Below, in pieces: positions 31,161-42,257 of a stretch of 64,000 nt of DNA. Source of the DNA: Corythucha ciliata (lineage: Eukaryota > Arthropoda > Insecta > Hemiptera > Tingidae); contig CM075943.1 of the NCBI GenBank assembly GCA_038030265.1, positions 9,920,001-9,984,000 on the forward strand, read 5' to 3'. Each line of letters opens with the position of its first letter. Position 1 is the stretch's first letter. The notes below the pieces were generated by a model. That model worked only from the letters and a program-made list of their open reading frames with translations. It searched no databases and was not told the origin of the DNA. The translations under genes and the position numbers were made by a program.

Positions 31161-34100
31161 TCAACAATTAGTTTCATTAATTTCCAGCAGTCCCATATTT
31201 TTCTTCAGATAGGACAGTCTTTGTTTACTAATTGATTTTGTCATTGCGTCCGCAATTTGGTATTCCGTTGAAACTTTCTGTACCGAAACTTCCTTTTCAG
31301 CAACCAGTTCTCGAACAAAAAAATGTCTGATTCTGATATTTTTCGTTCTCTTGTGAAATTCTGGGTTGTGTGCCAGTCGAATTGCGGCTTCGTTATCCAC
31401 TTTGACAACTGGGACCTTCTCCATTCGAATAATATCACTGAAAAGTCTCTTGAGCCAAATCATTTCTCTTGCAGCCTCACTCGCTGCTACCAGTTCAGCC
31501 TCCGTTGTCGAAATGGCCACTGAAACTTGCCTTTGACTTTGCCAGCTGATAGCTCCTCCAGAATACAAACAAATTATTCCCGTAGTTGATCGCCCGGTGC
31601 CAACGTCTCCACCATGATCTGCGTCGCTGTAGCATTCCAATTCCCCAGACATATATCTGCTCTTGTACGCAATGCCACAACTTTCTGTTCCCTTCAGGTA
31701 CCTGAATATGCGCTTTACTCTTACAACATCTTCGTCAGTAGGATTTTCTAGGTGTCTGGCGGCTATACCCACAGAGTACGCTATGTCCGGTCGGGTCATG
31801 AGATACATAAGTGCGCCGACGGCTTGTCTGTAGGGAAACCTTATGTTTCCTGTTTCCTCGACTTTCCCTGACTCGAAACCTTCCTTTATTATAGGGGTTG
31901 GTACAGGACGACAATCGCTCATTCCGAATCTCTCCAAAATTTTCTTTGTGTACGATTTCTGTCCCACCTTAATGTTACCACTTCGGTCTCTCGCTATTTC
32001 CAAGCCCAAGTAGAACGTCGCTGGTTTCACTGTGATTTTGAATTCGCCTTCGAGTTTCTCAAGAAAATCGTTTATGTCAGTCATGTTCGTACCAGCTATC
32101 AGTCCGTCGTCAACGTAGAGTGTCACTATTAGTTTTTCGTTTCCATTCACTTTGAAGTATAAACATGGATCTGCGTCACTCTTCTCAAAGCCGAGTTTTG
32201 AAAGAAATTGATCGAATCGATTATTCCAGCATCTTGGTGATTGTTTTAGACCATAAAGGCTTCGTTTTAAATGACAGACTCTTCCGGTACCGTCATCGTA
32301 TCCCTCTGGCTGTTCCATATACACTTCTTCTTCTAAATAATCATAAAGGAACGCGGTAGACACATCGAATTGCAGCAACGACATATTTTTTCGTTGGCTG
32401 CTATGCTCAGAATTGCTCGGATCGTAGAAGTCCTGGCTACTGGGCTGAATGTTTCATCATAGTCCTGCCCTTTCTTCTGAAGGAAGCCTTTCGCAACTAA
32501 TCGTGCCTTGAATTTCTCTATTGTTCCGCCTGGATTTGTCTTCACTTTGTAAACCCATTTGCACTTCAGAGCTCGTTTTCCTGTAGGCAACTTTTCCAGT
32601 ATCCAGGTCTGATTCTCACGCAATGATGCCATTTCATTGTCCATCGCTTTCACCCAGTTATCTTTTTCCTGGCAAGATACAGCTTCGTTGAATGATGTCG
32701 GTTCGTCATATTCTAAAACAACGCTTACAGCTGACATAATAAAATCCTTGAATCTTGTCGGTAGGCGAATCAGCGAACGATCACGCAACTGTCTGTCTGA
32801 TCCAGTTGTCGTTATTTCCTCTTATTCATCTTCGTTTCTCATCGTCTCGTTATTTTCATCTTCAAGATCCTCACCACCCTGCACTAATTGTTCTTCGCTT
32901 TCAATACTCATGTCGTTTACTCTTTCCTGCTCTTGTGTTTTTTCTTCTTCTCTTTGTTCAATTCCGATGTCTGGGCCCTCGTTTTCACTGGCATCCCATG
33001 GAATCTTTTGGTTATTAATTTTGATAATTTCATTTGGCGTTGCCTTCAGCTTCATGGATTATTCATTTTTATTCAAATTTTCGTCAAACGCTGACAAATC
33101 TACACTACAGTCTGCGCTGCTCAGTGTGTCTTCTTTGAATATTACGTCCCTTGATCGAATAAGCTTTCCAGTTTTCTTTGACCATATCCGGTAACCCTCA
33201 AAATCACCTTCATACCCAATTAAAACTCCCTCTTCCGCCTTTTTGTCCAACTTCTTGCGTTTTTGCTTCGGAATATGAGGGTAGCAGGTACAACCAATAA
33301 CTCTTAGGTGCTTGATGCTAGGTTTCCTCCCGTACCAAAGTTCGTAAGGGGATTTTCCTTCTATCCTAGAAGGTCCCGTGAGATTCAAAATGTAAGTAGC
33401 CGTATTAACTAGTTCTGCCCAAAGGAGTTGAGGAATTTCTTCATGCGCATGCATCATTGCCCTGGCTGACTCAATAATCGTTCTATTTTCTCTTTCGCTC
33501 GTTCCATTTTGCTCCGGCGTGTATGGCATCGTAAATCTCTGTCTTACGCCTATTTTACTGAGCAAGTCTCGTATACAGGTTGATTGTCAAATTCGCCCCC
33601 GTTATCACTTAAAATACACTTTATTCTGTGTCCTACTGCTGTTAATTCGGCAATAAATAATTTCAATTTTTCGTGAACACATGATTTTTTTTTTTATGAA
33701 ATAGGTGTGCCTGAAATTCGTAAAACCGTCTTTGAATAAAACAAAATATCTGTAACCCAAGCATGAATTCTCAAATGGTCCACACACATCAGCGTGAATC
33801 AGCTCACCAGGTGCAGATACTTTAGGTCTTGTGCCAAATTTACCCCATAAACACACCCTTCACATAGTTCATCGTCAAGGCCCACCTTTATATTCAGCTC
33901 CCTAGCGATGACATTCTTTACGTGACGTTTGTTTTGATGTCCCAATCGCTCATGGTAGAGTTGCAAAATGTTTCTTCCACTCAAGAAATTTACTTCAGCG
34001 CTGGGATTCGGTTTGATTGGTGTTATTTTCAACTTGTATAATCCTCCATTGATTTGCCGGCTGCCAGTAAGGTACGTTTCCCCATTTATAAGTAATTTAC

Positions 34101-35382
34101 AGGTCCGGGCCGTAGAGGTGAAAACGCTATTATCGGACTTAAAGTCTTGAGCGGCTAGGACAGAAAAAAGATTTTTCTGAATACCTGGAACAAACCATAC
34201 GTTTGACAACATGATGAAAAATTCTTTCTTTTCACTCACGATCGACTTGAATTTTATCCGCCCCTTCCCTACGGCTTCCAATGTACTCCCACCGGCTGAC
34301 ACAACTCTGTGGGGTTTATCAAACTTTTCGAAATCAACAAAAAAATCTTTACTGTTTGTCACATGGCTAGTGGCACCATTTTCGACAAACCAATCGTCAA
34401 CATTCTGACCAAAGGGCGAATCTTCATGCACAGCCATTAGAAACATATTAACGTCAGCTCCCTCTTCAAATCTGTTTGCCTGGTTTTGACTTCTTGGGGG
34501 TCGACCGTCAGATATCCACTTTCTACAATTGCGTAAAGTGTGTCCAGGTGTTTTACAGTAAAAACACACTATCTCTGAACTTCTAGGCTTAAACTCTCGA
34601 CGCACCGTCTCTCTCGAACCAAAACCTTTCACGTTGAGGGCTTCGACCATTGAGGAACTTCCGCTCTGATTAGCTAAGGCATTTTCATAAGCGCATAGCT
34701 GATTTGTAAGATTGTCTATTGTTCTCTCTTTTCTATTGAGTAACATCCAACTAGCTCTGAATGAGAAATAACTTTCTGGGAGCGTGCCAAGGATCTTACA
34801 AATAAGCAGGATTTCAGGTAGATCGACAACCTTACCTTCTTTTGAAAGTTCTAGCTGTAGGTCGGTCCACAAAGTTTTTAGCTTGGAGAGATGAGTTGAC
34901 ACGTCATCTGACGGGTCCATAGGATGGCAAAAAAATCGCAAGCACAAATCGTAAGCTTTGTCTTCTGTTACGCCATCGAATAGTCGGTGAAGCTCTGTCC
35001 ATACTTCGTAAGCTGAGCGGAATCTCATGATTTTTTGTAACGTCTCATCAGCCAAGTTACGGATGATCACAGTCAATGCTTTGCTGTTGTACTCTTTGAA
35101 CTTTAACGACTCTGTGTCATACATAGTCGGTCCATCGTCACTAGTTTCACCCGCCGGGGCCACTGGTTCTTTCAACTGCCCCTCAGTAACTTTGAGAGCC
35201 CCAGGAATCCCACTTAGAATCACCGTGATTTTGTACTTCCAGGTTGGCCAGTCTCTTCTGCCCTCCAATGGCTTGATGACTATTCTCGTATAGCATCCAT
35301 TGTTCTTCTTTGGTTGCAGCTCTCTTTCAGTTGCGTAGGCCCATAACCAGTTGAATTTAAAATGAACACGCTCTTCTTTCAA
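31161..35382 (-). pseudogene. Copia Gag-Pol polyprotein, frameshifted
   Basis: Order on the minus strand: gag and one CCHC knuckle (CFYCKTPGHTLRNC, near 34545); protease; integrase HHCC (LYHERLGHQ ... CEGC, near 33870-33960); integrase core with HADVCGPF, SDNGGEF and NGTSEREN; then RT (PEGYDDG, SLYGLKQSPRCW, LYVDDGL near 32110) and RNase H (YSDADHGG ... ISTTEAELVAAS). This order, integrase before RT, defines Copia. The frame is open from 35382 to ~33800, then breaks near 33830, 33690, 33570, 33059-32820 and 32390. The protease motif reads FVENGATS, with Glu instead of the catalytic Asp (codon 34381-34383). Inactive as it stands. Confidence 0.87.
35338..35349 (-). other. Primer-binding site, tRNA-Met-initiator-like
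   Basis: TGGTTATGGGCC on the element's strand adjoins the 5' LTR. It matches the half-tRNA(iMet) primer site known from Drosophila copia. Confidence 0.75.
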
Positions 35383-35515
35383 CTTTAACTAAAAACGAAT
35401 TGGTCTTTTTTATTTGTCTTCAAAAAATTAACTAATAATCTTTTTTTTTTTTTTTTACAACAGGTGAACTAAAAATTATGTGATGCACCAAACTCATTGT
35501 TGCAATATTCCAACA
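35350..35515 (-). repeat. 5' LTR of the Copia element
   Basis: About 165 bp, near-identical to 30994-31153 except for a longer T-run. Confidence 0.85.
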
Positions 35516-35703
35516 AGACGCTTGCGTGTTCCACAAATCCAGCTCTTGGTTAATTGGTAATAGAAAAAGTAATTAAATTACAGTAATTGTAATTTGTAAT
35601 TATTCGTGGAAGTGAAAAGTAATTTGTAATTAATCCTCTTTTTTGGAAGTAATTTGTAATTAATTACCCAAAAAGCTGTAATTTGCCCACCCCTGCTTAT
35701 AAC

Positions 35704-37200
35704 ATAATACAATTTCCTGATAGAATTGACAATTTCCTCAAAAAAATGACAATCTCACCACAAAATAGACAATTTCCTCATAAACTTGTCAATTTCCTCA
35801 TAAACTAGGCAATTTCCACACAAAAATTATTATTTCTCCATAAAATTGACAATTTCCCCATAAAAGTGAAAATTTCCTCGTAAAAGAGACAATTTACTCT
35901 AAAAATTGACAATTCCTCATATAATTAACAATTTCCTCATAAAATTGACCATTTCCTAATGAAAGTGACCATTTCCTTATGAAGCATACTATTTCCGCAT
36001 AAAAGTGACATTTTCCTCATAAAATTGACAATTTCTTCATCAAATTGACAATTCCTTCATCTCTTGACAATTTCATCATAGCATAGCCTATTTTGCCTAT
36101 AAAATTGACTATTTCTTCATGAAATTGACCATTTCCTTATAACATGTACATTTCCTCGTAGAATGGAGAATTTCCTCGTAAAACTGACAATTTCCTTATA
36201 AAGCATACAATTTCCTCGTGAAATTCACGATTTCCTTATAAAATTGACAATTTCCTCAAAAAATTGACAATCTCAACACAAAATAGACATTTTCCTCATA
36301 AACTTGTCAATTTCCTCATAAACTAGACAATTTCCACACAAAAATTATTATTTCTCCATAAAATTGACAATTCCCCCATAAAAGTGAAAATTTCCTCGTA
36401 AAAGAGACAATTTACTCTAAAAATTGACAATTCCTCATATAATTAACAATTTCCCCATAAAATGTATCATTTCCTAATGAAAGTGACCATTTCCTTATAA
36501 AGCATACTATTTCCGCATAAAAGTGACAATTTCCTCATAAAATTGACAATTACTTTATCAAATTGACAATTTCTTCATCAAATTGACAATTTCATCATAG
36601 CATAGACTATTTTGCCTATAAAATTTACTATTTCTTCATGAAATTTACCATTTCCTATAACATATACATTTCCTCGTAGAATGGACAATTTCCTCATAAA
36701 ATTGACAATTTCCTCATAAAACGGACAATTTCCTCATGAAATTGACAATTTCGCCATAAAATAGACAATTTCCTCATGAAATTGACCATTCCCCCATAAA
36801 ATGGCAATTTCCTCATAAAATTGATAATTTCCTCATATAATAGACAATTACCCCATAAAATTAATAATTTCCTCATAAAATTGACAATTCACTCTTACAT
36901 TGATCATTTCTGCAAATTCATTCAAAAAAGGCAATTTTCTCATTATATTGACAATTCCTTTTACAATTGTCATTTTCTTCATAAAATTTACTATTATCTT
37001 ACCAAACTGACGATGTACTCATCGAATTGACACCTTTTAGAGTGAAAATTTCCTCATAAAATCAACCATTATTCTCATAGGCTTAAGATGTCTTACAAAA
37101 TTGAACGTTTTCTCCTTTTTCTCATAAAACAGACAATTTCGTTATGAAATTGACCATTTTTTCGTGAAACCGACGAGTTTTCTCATAAAATAGACAATAA
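35704..37200 (+). repeat. 20-bp satellite, right block
   Basis: About 70 units of cataaaattgacaatttcct with 10-25% variation. A higher-order repeat is visible: the stretch around 35740-36100 recurs around 36250-36600 with the same ordered variants. ORFs in it are by-products of the repeat. Confidence 0.85.
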
Positions 37201-39341
37201 TGTCACCTTAACATTGCTCTTGGAGATGCGTTTCGCATTATTTGTTTCCCTTGACGCTGCATTTCACGTAAATGTCGCCTTGAATGTGGCGATTCACGTG
37301 AGTGTTAAATGGAAAGTTGGTAATTTAAATTTAAACAATTACAGCCGCGTAGTTTTTGACAGTATGCATATTCGGGCCCAATCCCGGTGCCCCTCATCAG
37401 CAATCTTATCGCCACTAAGGCAAAACTAAGAAAACCAACAAAACAAAGATGAACGATTCACGTGAGTGTTTTCCCGAATGTTGCGTTTTGCCCGCCGAGG
37501 GGCATTTTGCGTATAAGTTTACTCGTTGTGCCGGCGGCCTTTCGAAAGAGTTTTTTTTTCCCCACAATGTGACGTTTCGCTTAAAGTTTGCCATTGGCGA
37601 GACCTTTCGCATTCATTTTTCCCTTGACGTGGTCGCGTTCCACCCTCGAGTCTCTGACAAAATGACCAAAAAATTAGAGGTAATCACCCCTCCTCGATAG
37701 GATTTTGTAGGAGATTTTGGTGATTTTTTTTTTTTGCGCAAGTGACCTCGACTCCAAGGGAGGGGCTATGGCCCCGGTGGCCCCTCCCTTGGATCACCCA
37801 CTGTGGGAGATCCGTTAAATTGGCAGTGATGCTGGCTAACAGGTAGACATGGAACACATTACTGTGTTGAGGATTTACCTAACTTTTCTCCACCTCACTT
37901 GCAGCTCCATCGCCCCCTGTCGCGCTGGCGCAGCTAGCGGTTTGGACCGTCTACATTTTTTCTTACAACTTTACTTTTATTTTATTAACTTATTTGCTTT
38001 ATAACCTTTCCCTTCAACCACTTTTCCTGTCATTTGATTAATATAATTTCTATCAATCACCCCCCTCCCATTCCCAACAGTCTCATATTGCACGATTTCT
38101 TTACAGTTGCGGCAAGTATAATACAGAATAGGTCGGAAGTGCAAGCAAAAATATCCCACGGCAGCTCACCACCCTACACCCTACGGTTCAATTTCATAGA
38201 CAAAAGGGACAATTAGGACTTCGTTTTCAACTATGCCCCCCCACCGCTTTGGTCGGTGACACACGCTCCCCTGAAATGAGCTTAAAGTCATTAGTTCTTA
38301 GCCCATTCATTGCTTCTTTTTTATAGATTTTTTTTTTAAACGGGCGTTATAGCTTCAATTAATAAGTTGCTGTGACTTCACAGTCTTTAGCATTAAAATC
38401 TAACGATTTTCTTCGAACGAGGAATGTGAATGAGTAGGAAAATGTAATTTCCGCCATAGAAAATTGAAATTTTTGAGATAAAAATGTTTCCATCTTCCAG
38501 AAATGATCGCAAAAAATGCTTCCTCTATACCACCAGAATATACTAGGAGGCAAAATATTTTAATTGCATTCGGTTTACTCCCTACACTCATTATTTTCCT
38601 CAAGGTGGGACGTGATTGTTTGAAAGACTCTCCTCAAAGCTGAACTTTTAATAGGACGTAATTAATTCTCCTCCCTCCCCCCTTGGTCATTTATATTACA
38701 ATGCTTTAGTAATTGACTGTAGGTGGAGAAGGGGACCGATAATCGTTTTTCGTAATTTCCTCATAATTCCCACGCAATACCTAATTTTTAATTGATTCTA
38801 TACCGCCGGTTGTATTTTAATGTTAATTAGCAAGCAAATTTAATACACCGGCAAAACGACTTAAATTCATGTCGTTTACTCTTAGTCCCACTAATATTTT
38901 GAGACGATTCTTTCAACCTAACTCTCTCTCGTCCCTCAACTTTTCTTCCGTACTGACAAACTAATCGCATTTCCTGTGTTCGTTACAAAAAAAAAAGCGT
39001 TTGGTTCGTTGCAAAGTGGGGCGCTTTTGAGTAGACACTGGGAAGTTGTAAGAGATAAAGGAAAAACCCTTTTCTCTCACTCTTTTTTTTTTTGTCTTCA
39101 TACGCGTAAACAAGTTTAGTGTGAAGAAGTCTTTATTTTATGCCAGGATTTGATCGATATGTTCACTATAATCGTATAACAGTTTTAATACAGTTTATTG
39201 CGTTTCAACATACACCTGTCCCTCATATCTCTCGTTCCCCCCACTCAATTAACTCTCTTTACACAGTTCTGTTCGACTACCTGACTCGTAAGGCCCCTCA
39301 ATGAACGGTTAATTTATTTTTTTTTTCTACTAAATTATCGT
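37201..39341. other. Non-coding region upstream of the C2-domain gene
   Basis: No gene recognised. Loosely repeated 'tttcgc' and 'cacgtgagtgtt' words occur at 37215-37620. A 25-bp purine-rich segment near 37755-37790 has complementary halves (tggggtgatccaaggg-like). The 38.8-39.3 kb part should contain the promoter of the downstream gene, but no TATA box stands out. Confidence 0.4.
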
Positions 39342-41828
39342 ATGGGAACTTGCTGCGGTAAACTGTGCCACTGGTGTAACTGCTGTAAAGAGTCTGATGA
39401 GTTTGAATTGTCAAGCGGTCAGTATGTGACAACTGTTCGAAGGATATCTAGGTAAGTAAAATATAAAATCTAGTGGGTGGGGTGGGGGGAGGAGAATGAT
39501 TGAATAGAACTTCTTCGTCTAGGATTAGGATTAGTGTAAATAAAGCCTAATCCTAATCCTAGAGGAAGGAGTTTGCAGCTTTTTGTCAGTGTGGTTTATA
39601 ACTGGTATTTTTTAAAGTGTCGGGCACACAATAATTAATGATGATGGGGAAGAGCGAGAAATACCGAGACATTCAAGCATATTGCATTCCTACAACGGCG
39701 TCACACTGCCATGGACAAGCACTACTACTTCAATACAGCCTGGTAAGGTTTGAATTTCTCGTGTGAATGGACGAAATTATGAAAGTTTCGTATTTATACG
39801 TGTAGGAGTTACCAGGAAGGACATTTTAGAACGCGTTAAAGCTCTACCCGTTATTATTGAACATACCAGCCCGAATCGTCCACCGAAATCGAAAAATAAG
39901 ATGAAAAAGAAAACAGGGGACAAACTACAAGACTTGGCCGGCATGGAGCTTCTCCCGGTTCAGTTGCACAGATATACGAGTCAGTACAATTTAGCGAAAA
40001 AAGGCGACCAAATTTTTAAACTCGTGAACGAGAATCTTAATAATTTTTTTGCAGAAAAAGAAGGCGAGCTGAGCGTATCGCATGACGATTTGAGAAATAG
40101 ACGCGTTGACCATGTTTTACCGTTTCCGGGCGTTGATTTAAGGAGAGGCTCTTGCGGCTCATCCCCGTCACTCACAAACGTACGTGTTTGATGTTAATTT
40201 GCCACTCATTTCATTAATTTTTTAAATTTCCTTTTCCTTCTTGTAGGCTAATGAAAAAAATGATAAAAAGAAAGACGAGACCCTCTGTGATTCGAGCACG
40301 ACTTGGAGCCAATCCCAAAGTTTAGAGGTTTGACAGCTCTTTTAGTTTTAAACCCGTAGCTCATAAGCCTGGCACTCAAGTCGTTTAGTGTCACACTGAC
40401 GTTTTTCACACGCTTAACGCTTTTATTTCAGTAGCTCCGCGTGTCTCTTTAAAATACGTCACAGCCAGTTTCTTTTCAGTCACTCCTTTTTTAGACGGCC
40501 ACGCTCACCGTTGACCTTGAATCAACAGATTATGTCTAATGATTGAATCATTCCTCAGAATATAAACAGGCAGCAGCAGCAGAATGAATTATCGGAGGCG
40601 GCGAAAATGGCCAAACGCTACGGCCTCGATTTGTCACTATACACATGCCTGGATCCTTCAGGTGATCCTTCTTCACACATCCAAAATTATCCGGTTTTTC
40701 ATCGCGACCCTTTAAATTTATGGTCGGATAAACATTTGGGAACCATTAGTGTAACATCGTCGTTGGATGTTCTCCAAAAGTTGTAAGCATTGTTTGACGG
40801 AAATCTGGGTCACTGGAACACATATTCCCCCTGGATTCCAGATTATGCTTGACCGTCAACTCGCTGTCCGGGCTGACAGGACCCGGTCTCGAAAAACGTT
40901 CCTATTTGGTACAAATTAAATTAACTCTCGACAAAGAGAAAAAAGGCGCTAAAATTGGGAAAAAAGCTCTTCACAATTCTTCCTATACGACTACCCTGGA
41001 GCAAAACTTTTCAATTTTTACAAAGGACGTGAATTCAACATTCGTCCGGTATATTTCCGTGATGTTAAACAGCTTCTTCTTTGAAGAATTAATTAATACG
41101 TTTTGTTAAACTACAGAATATCAATTTATAACGCGTCATTCACTGGACGTCATGACGCTTTAGGCCACGCCTTATTTCCCCTGAAGGAAGCTAAATACGA
41201 AAGGAAATCTTCAAGTATAAAAATTTATAGAACACTCAACGTAAGAGAATTAAATTTTTTGCTTTTAAATGAGTTTTATACCTACCTCTTTCCTATGTCT
41301 CGATAGAATGAAGCTTCGCCCTCAATGATGGAAGTTGACATTCAGTACCTCGAAAGTCTGTTCATAACTGTCAAACGAATATTCAACATTCTTCCTAAAT
41401 TCTGCAAGCAAAATTTAAACTCACCAATTTGTTTTATATTAAATGATTTAATCTTTGTTTTCTCCGTTACAGCCAATTCAAAAATGTACGTAAAAGTCAT
41501 CCACTACAGTCTCTCTAAGAAAACCAAAGAAAAGACCCTTCAGCCCATCTTTGCCAGCGAGAGCCAGCTACTTTTTGAGCAGACTGTCAAACTCAAGGCC
41601 GACGGGTCAGGGTCAAAGCACAACTACGTCATTCTAGCCTTGAAAACAGCCGCCACTAGCTCGTCAACGTTGGACGTCTCCCTGTTGAAAAAGACGCGTG
41701 ACAAAACTATCGCTCGTGTCTATCTGGGCCCGTCATTTCGTCACGAGGATCAAACACTGACCGTATGGGGCCAAGCTTTTGCTGGCGGTGGACAGCAGTT
41801 GAATTATACTTTTAAAATGTATCCCTGA
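39342..41828 (+). CDS. Synaptotagmin-like double-C2 protein with N-terminal Cys cluster
   Basis: Nine predicted exons: 39342-39451, 39618-39742, 39806-40179, 40247-40327, 40559-40782, 40842-41048, 41117-41240, 41307-41355 and 41473-41828. They give 549 residues with consistent phases. The N-terminus MGTCCGKLCHWCNCC has a Gly2 and six cysteines, typical of proteins anchored to membranes by myristoyl or palmitoyl groups. Residues ~40-280 are a polar linker with a Lys-rich patch (KSKNKMKKKTGDK) and a short Gln run. A first C2 domain spans ~285-415 (HLGTISVTSSLD ... GHALFPL). A second spans ~420-549 (MEVDIQ ... MYVKVIHYSL ... WGQAFAGG). The aspartates that bind calcium in C2 loops are not apparent, so phospholipid or protein binding is probably calcium-independent. 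This layout recalls the B/K-synaptotagmin-17 and synaptotagmin 14-16 groups, but I would not name an orthologue. Exon 8's donor is the weakest call. It may have further 5' exons. Role in membrane trafficking is inferred. Confidence 0.7.
39519..39562. repeat. Perfect 15-bp inverted repeat in intron 1 of the C2 gene
   Basis: ctaggattaggatta and its exact reverse complement are separated by 14 bp, and pairing extends imperfectly for another ~8 bp outside. It would fold into a stable hairpin in the transcript. Confidence 0.7.
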
Positions 41829-41980
41829 AATGAAAATATTATCTAGCGTCAATATTCTTCATCCCAATTTACTCAGAGAAAAACTAGTATTGGCAACGCA
41901 TGGTTTATAAGGAGACCACCGCAGCTGTTGGCAGCCTTGAAAAATGTACCGAGAACTAAACATTTCGCTTCAGTCATGAA

Positions 41981-41986
41981 ATAAAT
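41981..41986 (+). promoter_or_regulatory. Polyadenylation signal of the C2-domain gene
   Basis: AATAAA ~150 bp downstream of the predicted stop codon at 41828, in AT-rich sequence. Confidence 0.5.
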
Positions 41987-42257
41987 TTAGAGCCGTTTTC
42001 ACCAAGTTTTCTGTGATCTGAGATCAATTGACGGAGGTTAGAACTGAACGCGATTTCTTAACGGCAGTCAAGAGAAATGGTTTTCACCACCGCGAAAACG
42101 AGTTCAACTAACGTCGTTCAACGAACCATTAGATGACCCGAAAATTGACCCGTTCATTAAAATCAATGTTGTGTATATATCAACGTATGATTGACTTTTC
42201 ATTATTGTTCTTTTGTAAAAAAAAATACAATTTGGTAGAACCGAGATCTTCCATATA

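Larger units (their letters stand above)
30994..35515 (-). mobile_element. Ty1/Copia LTR retrotransposon, decayed
   Basis: About 4.5 kb on the minus strand between LTRs of ~160 bp (30994-31153 and 35350-35515). The LTRs differ mainly in the length of a T-run and a few bases. On its strand the LTR opens TGTTGGAATATT, as in Drosophila copia, and is followed by an initiator-Met-like half-tRNA primer site. The insertion site is duplicated as caaga (30989-30993 and 35514-35518). The terminal CA of the right LTR overlaps this by two bases, so the exact edge is ambiguous. The uninterrupted site survives in hAT-like copy 1 at 9791-9795. Gag-pol is broken into several frames. Confidence 0.88.
28854..35695. 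mobile_element. Non-autonomous hAT-like element, copy 2 (inverse, interrupted)
   Basis: Starts CAGGGCTGGGC and ends with the complement of CAGGGGTGGGC. It is flanked by the exact 8-bp duplication cttataac (28846-28853 and 35696-35703). It is the reverse complement of copy 1 along its ~2-kb body, without the Gypsy insertion of copy 1 but with a Copia insertion (30994-35515). It also has a ~480-bp segment at 30300-30780 that copy 1 lacks, part of which recurs at 49490-49790. No transposase is encoded. Confidence 0.8.

Noticed and set aside
35704..37200. CRISPR-like appearance of regularly spaced short repeats
   Set aside because: Units are contiguous with no unique spacers, and the surrounding genes are eukaryotic with introns. 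It is a satellite.
37449..37700. 83-codon frame upstream of the C2 gene
   Set aside because: The sequence contains loosely repeated 'tttcgc' words and no splice sites link it to the gene; probably not coding.
41103..41306. Separate short ORF within the C2-domain gene
   Set aside because: It is a shifted reading of exon 7 and its flanking introns; the spliced frame explains the region better.
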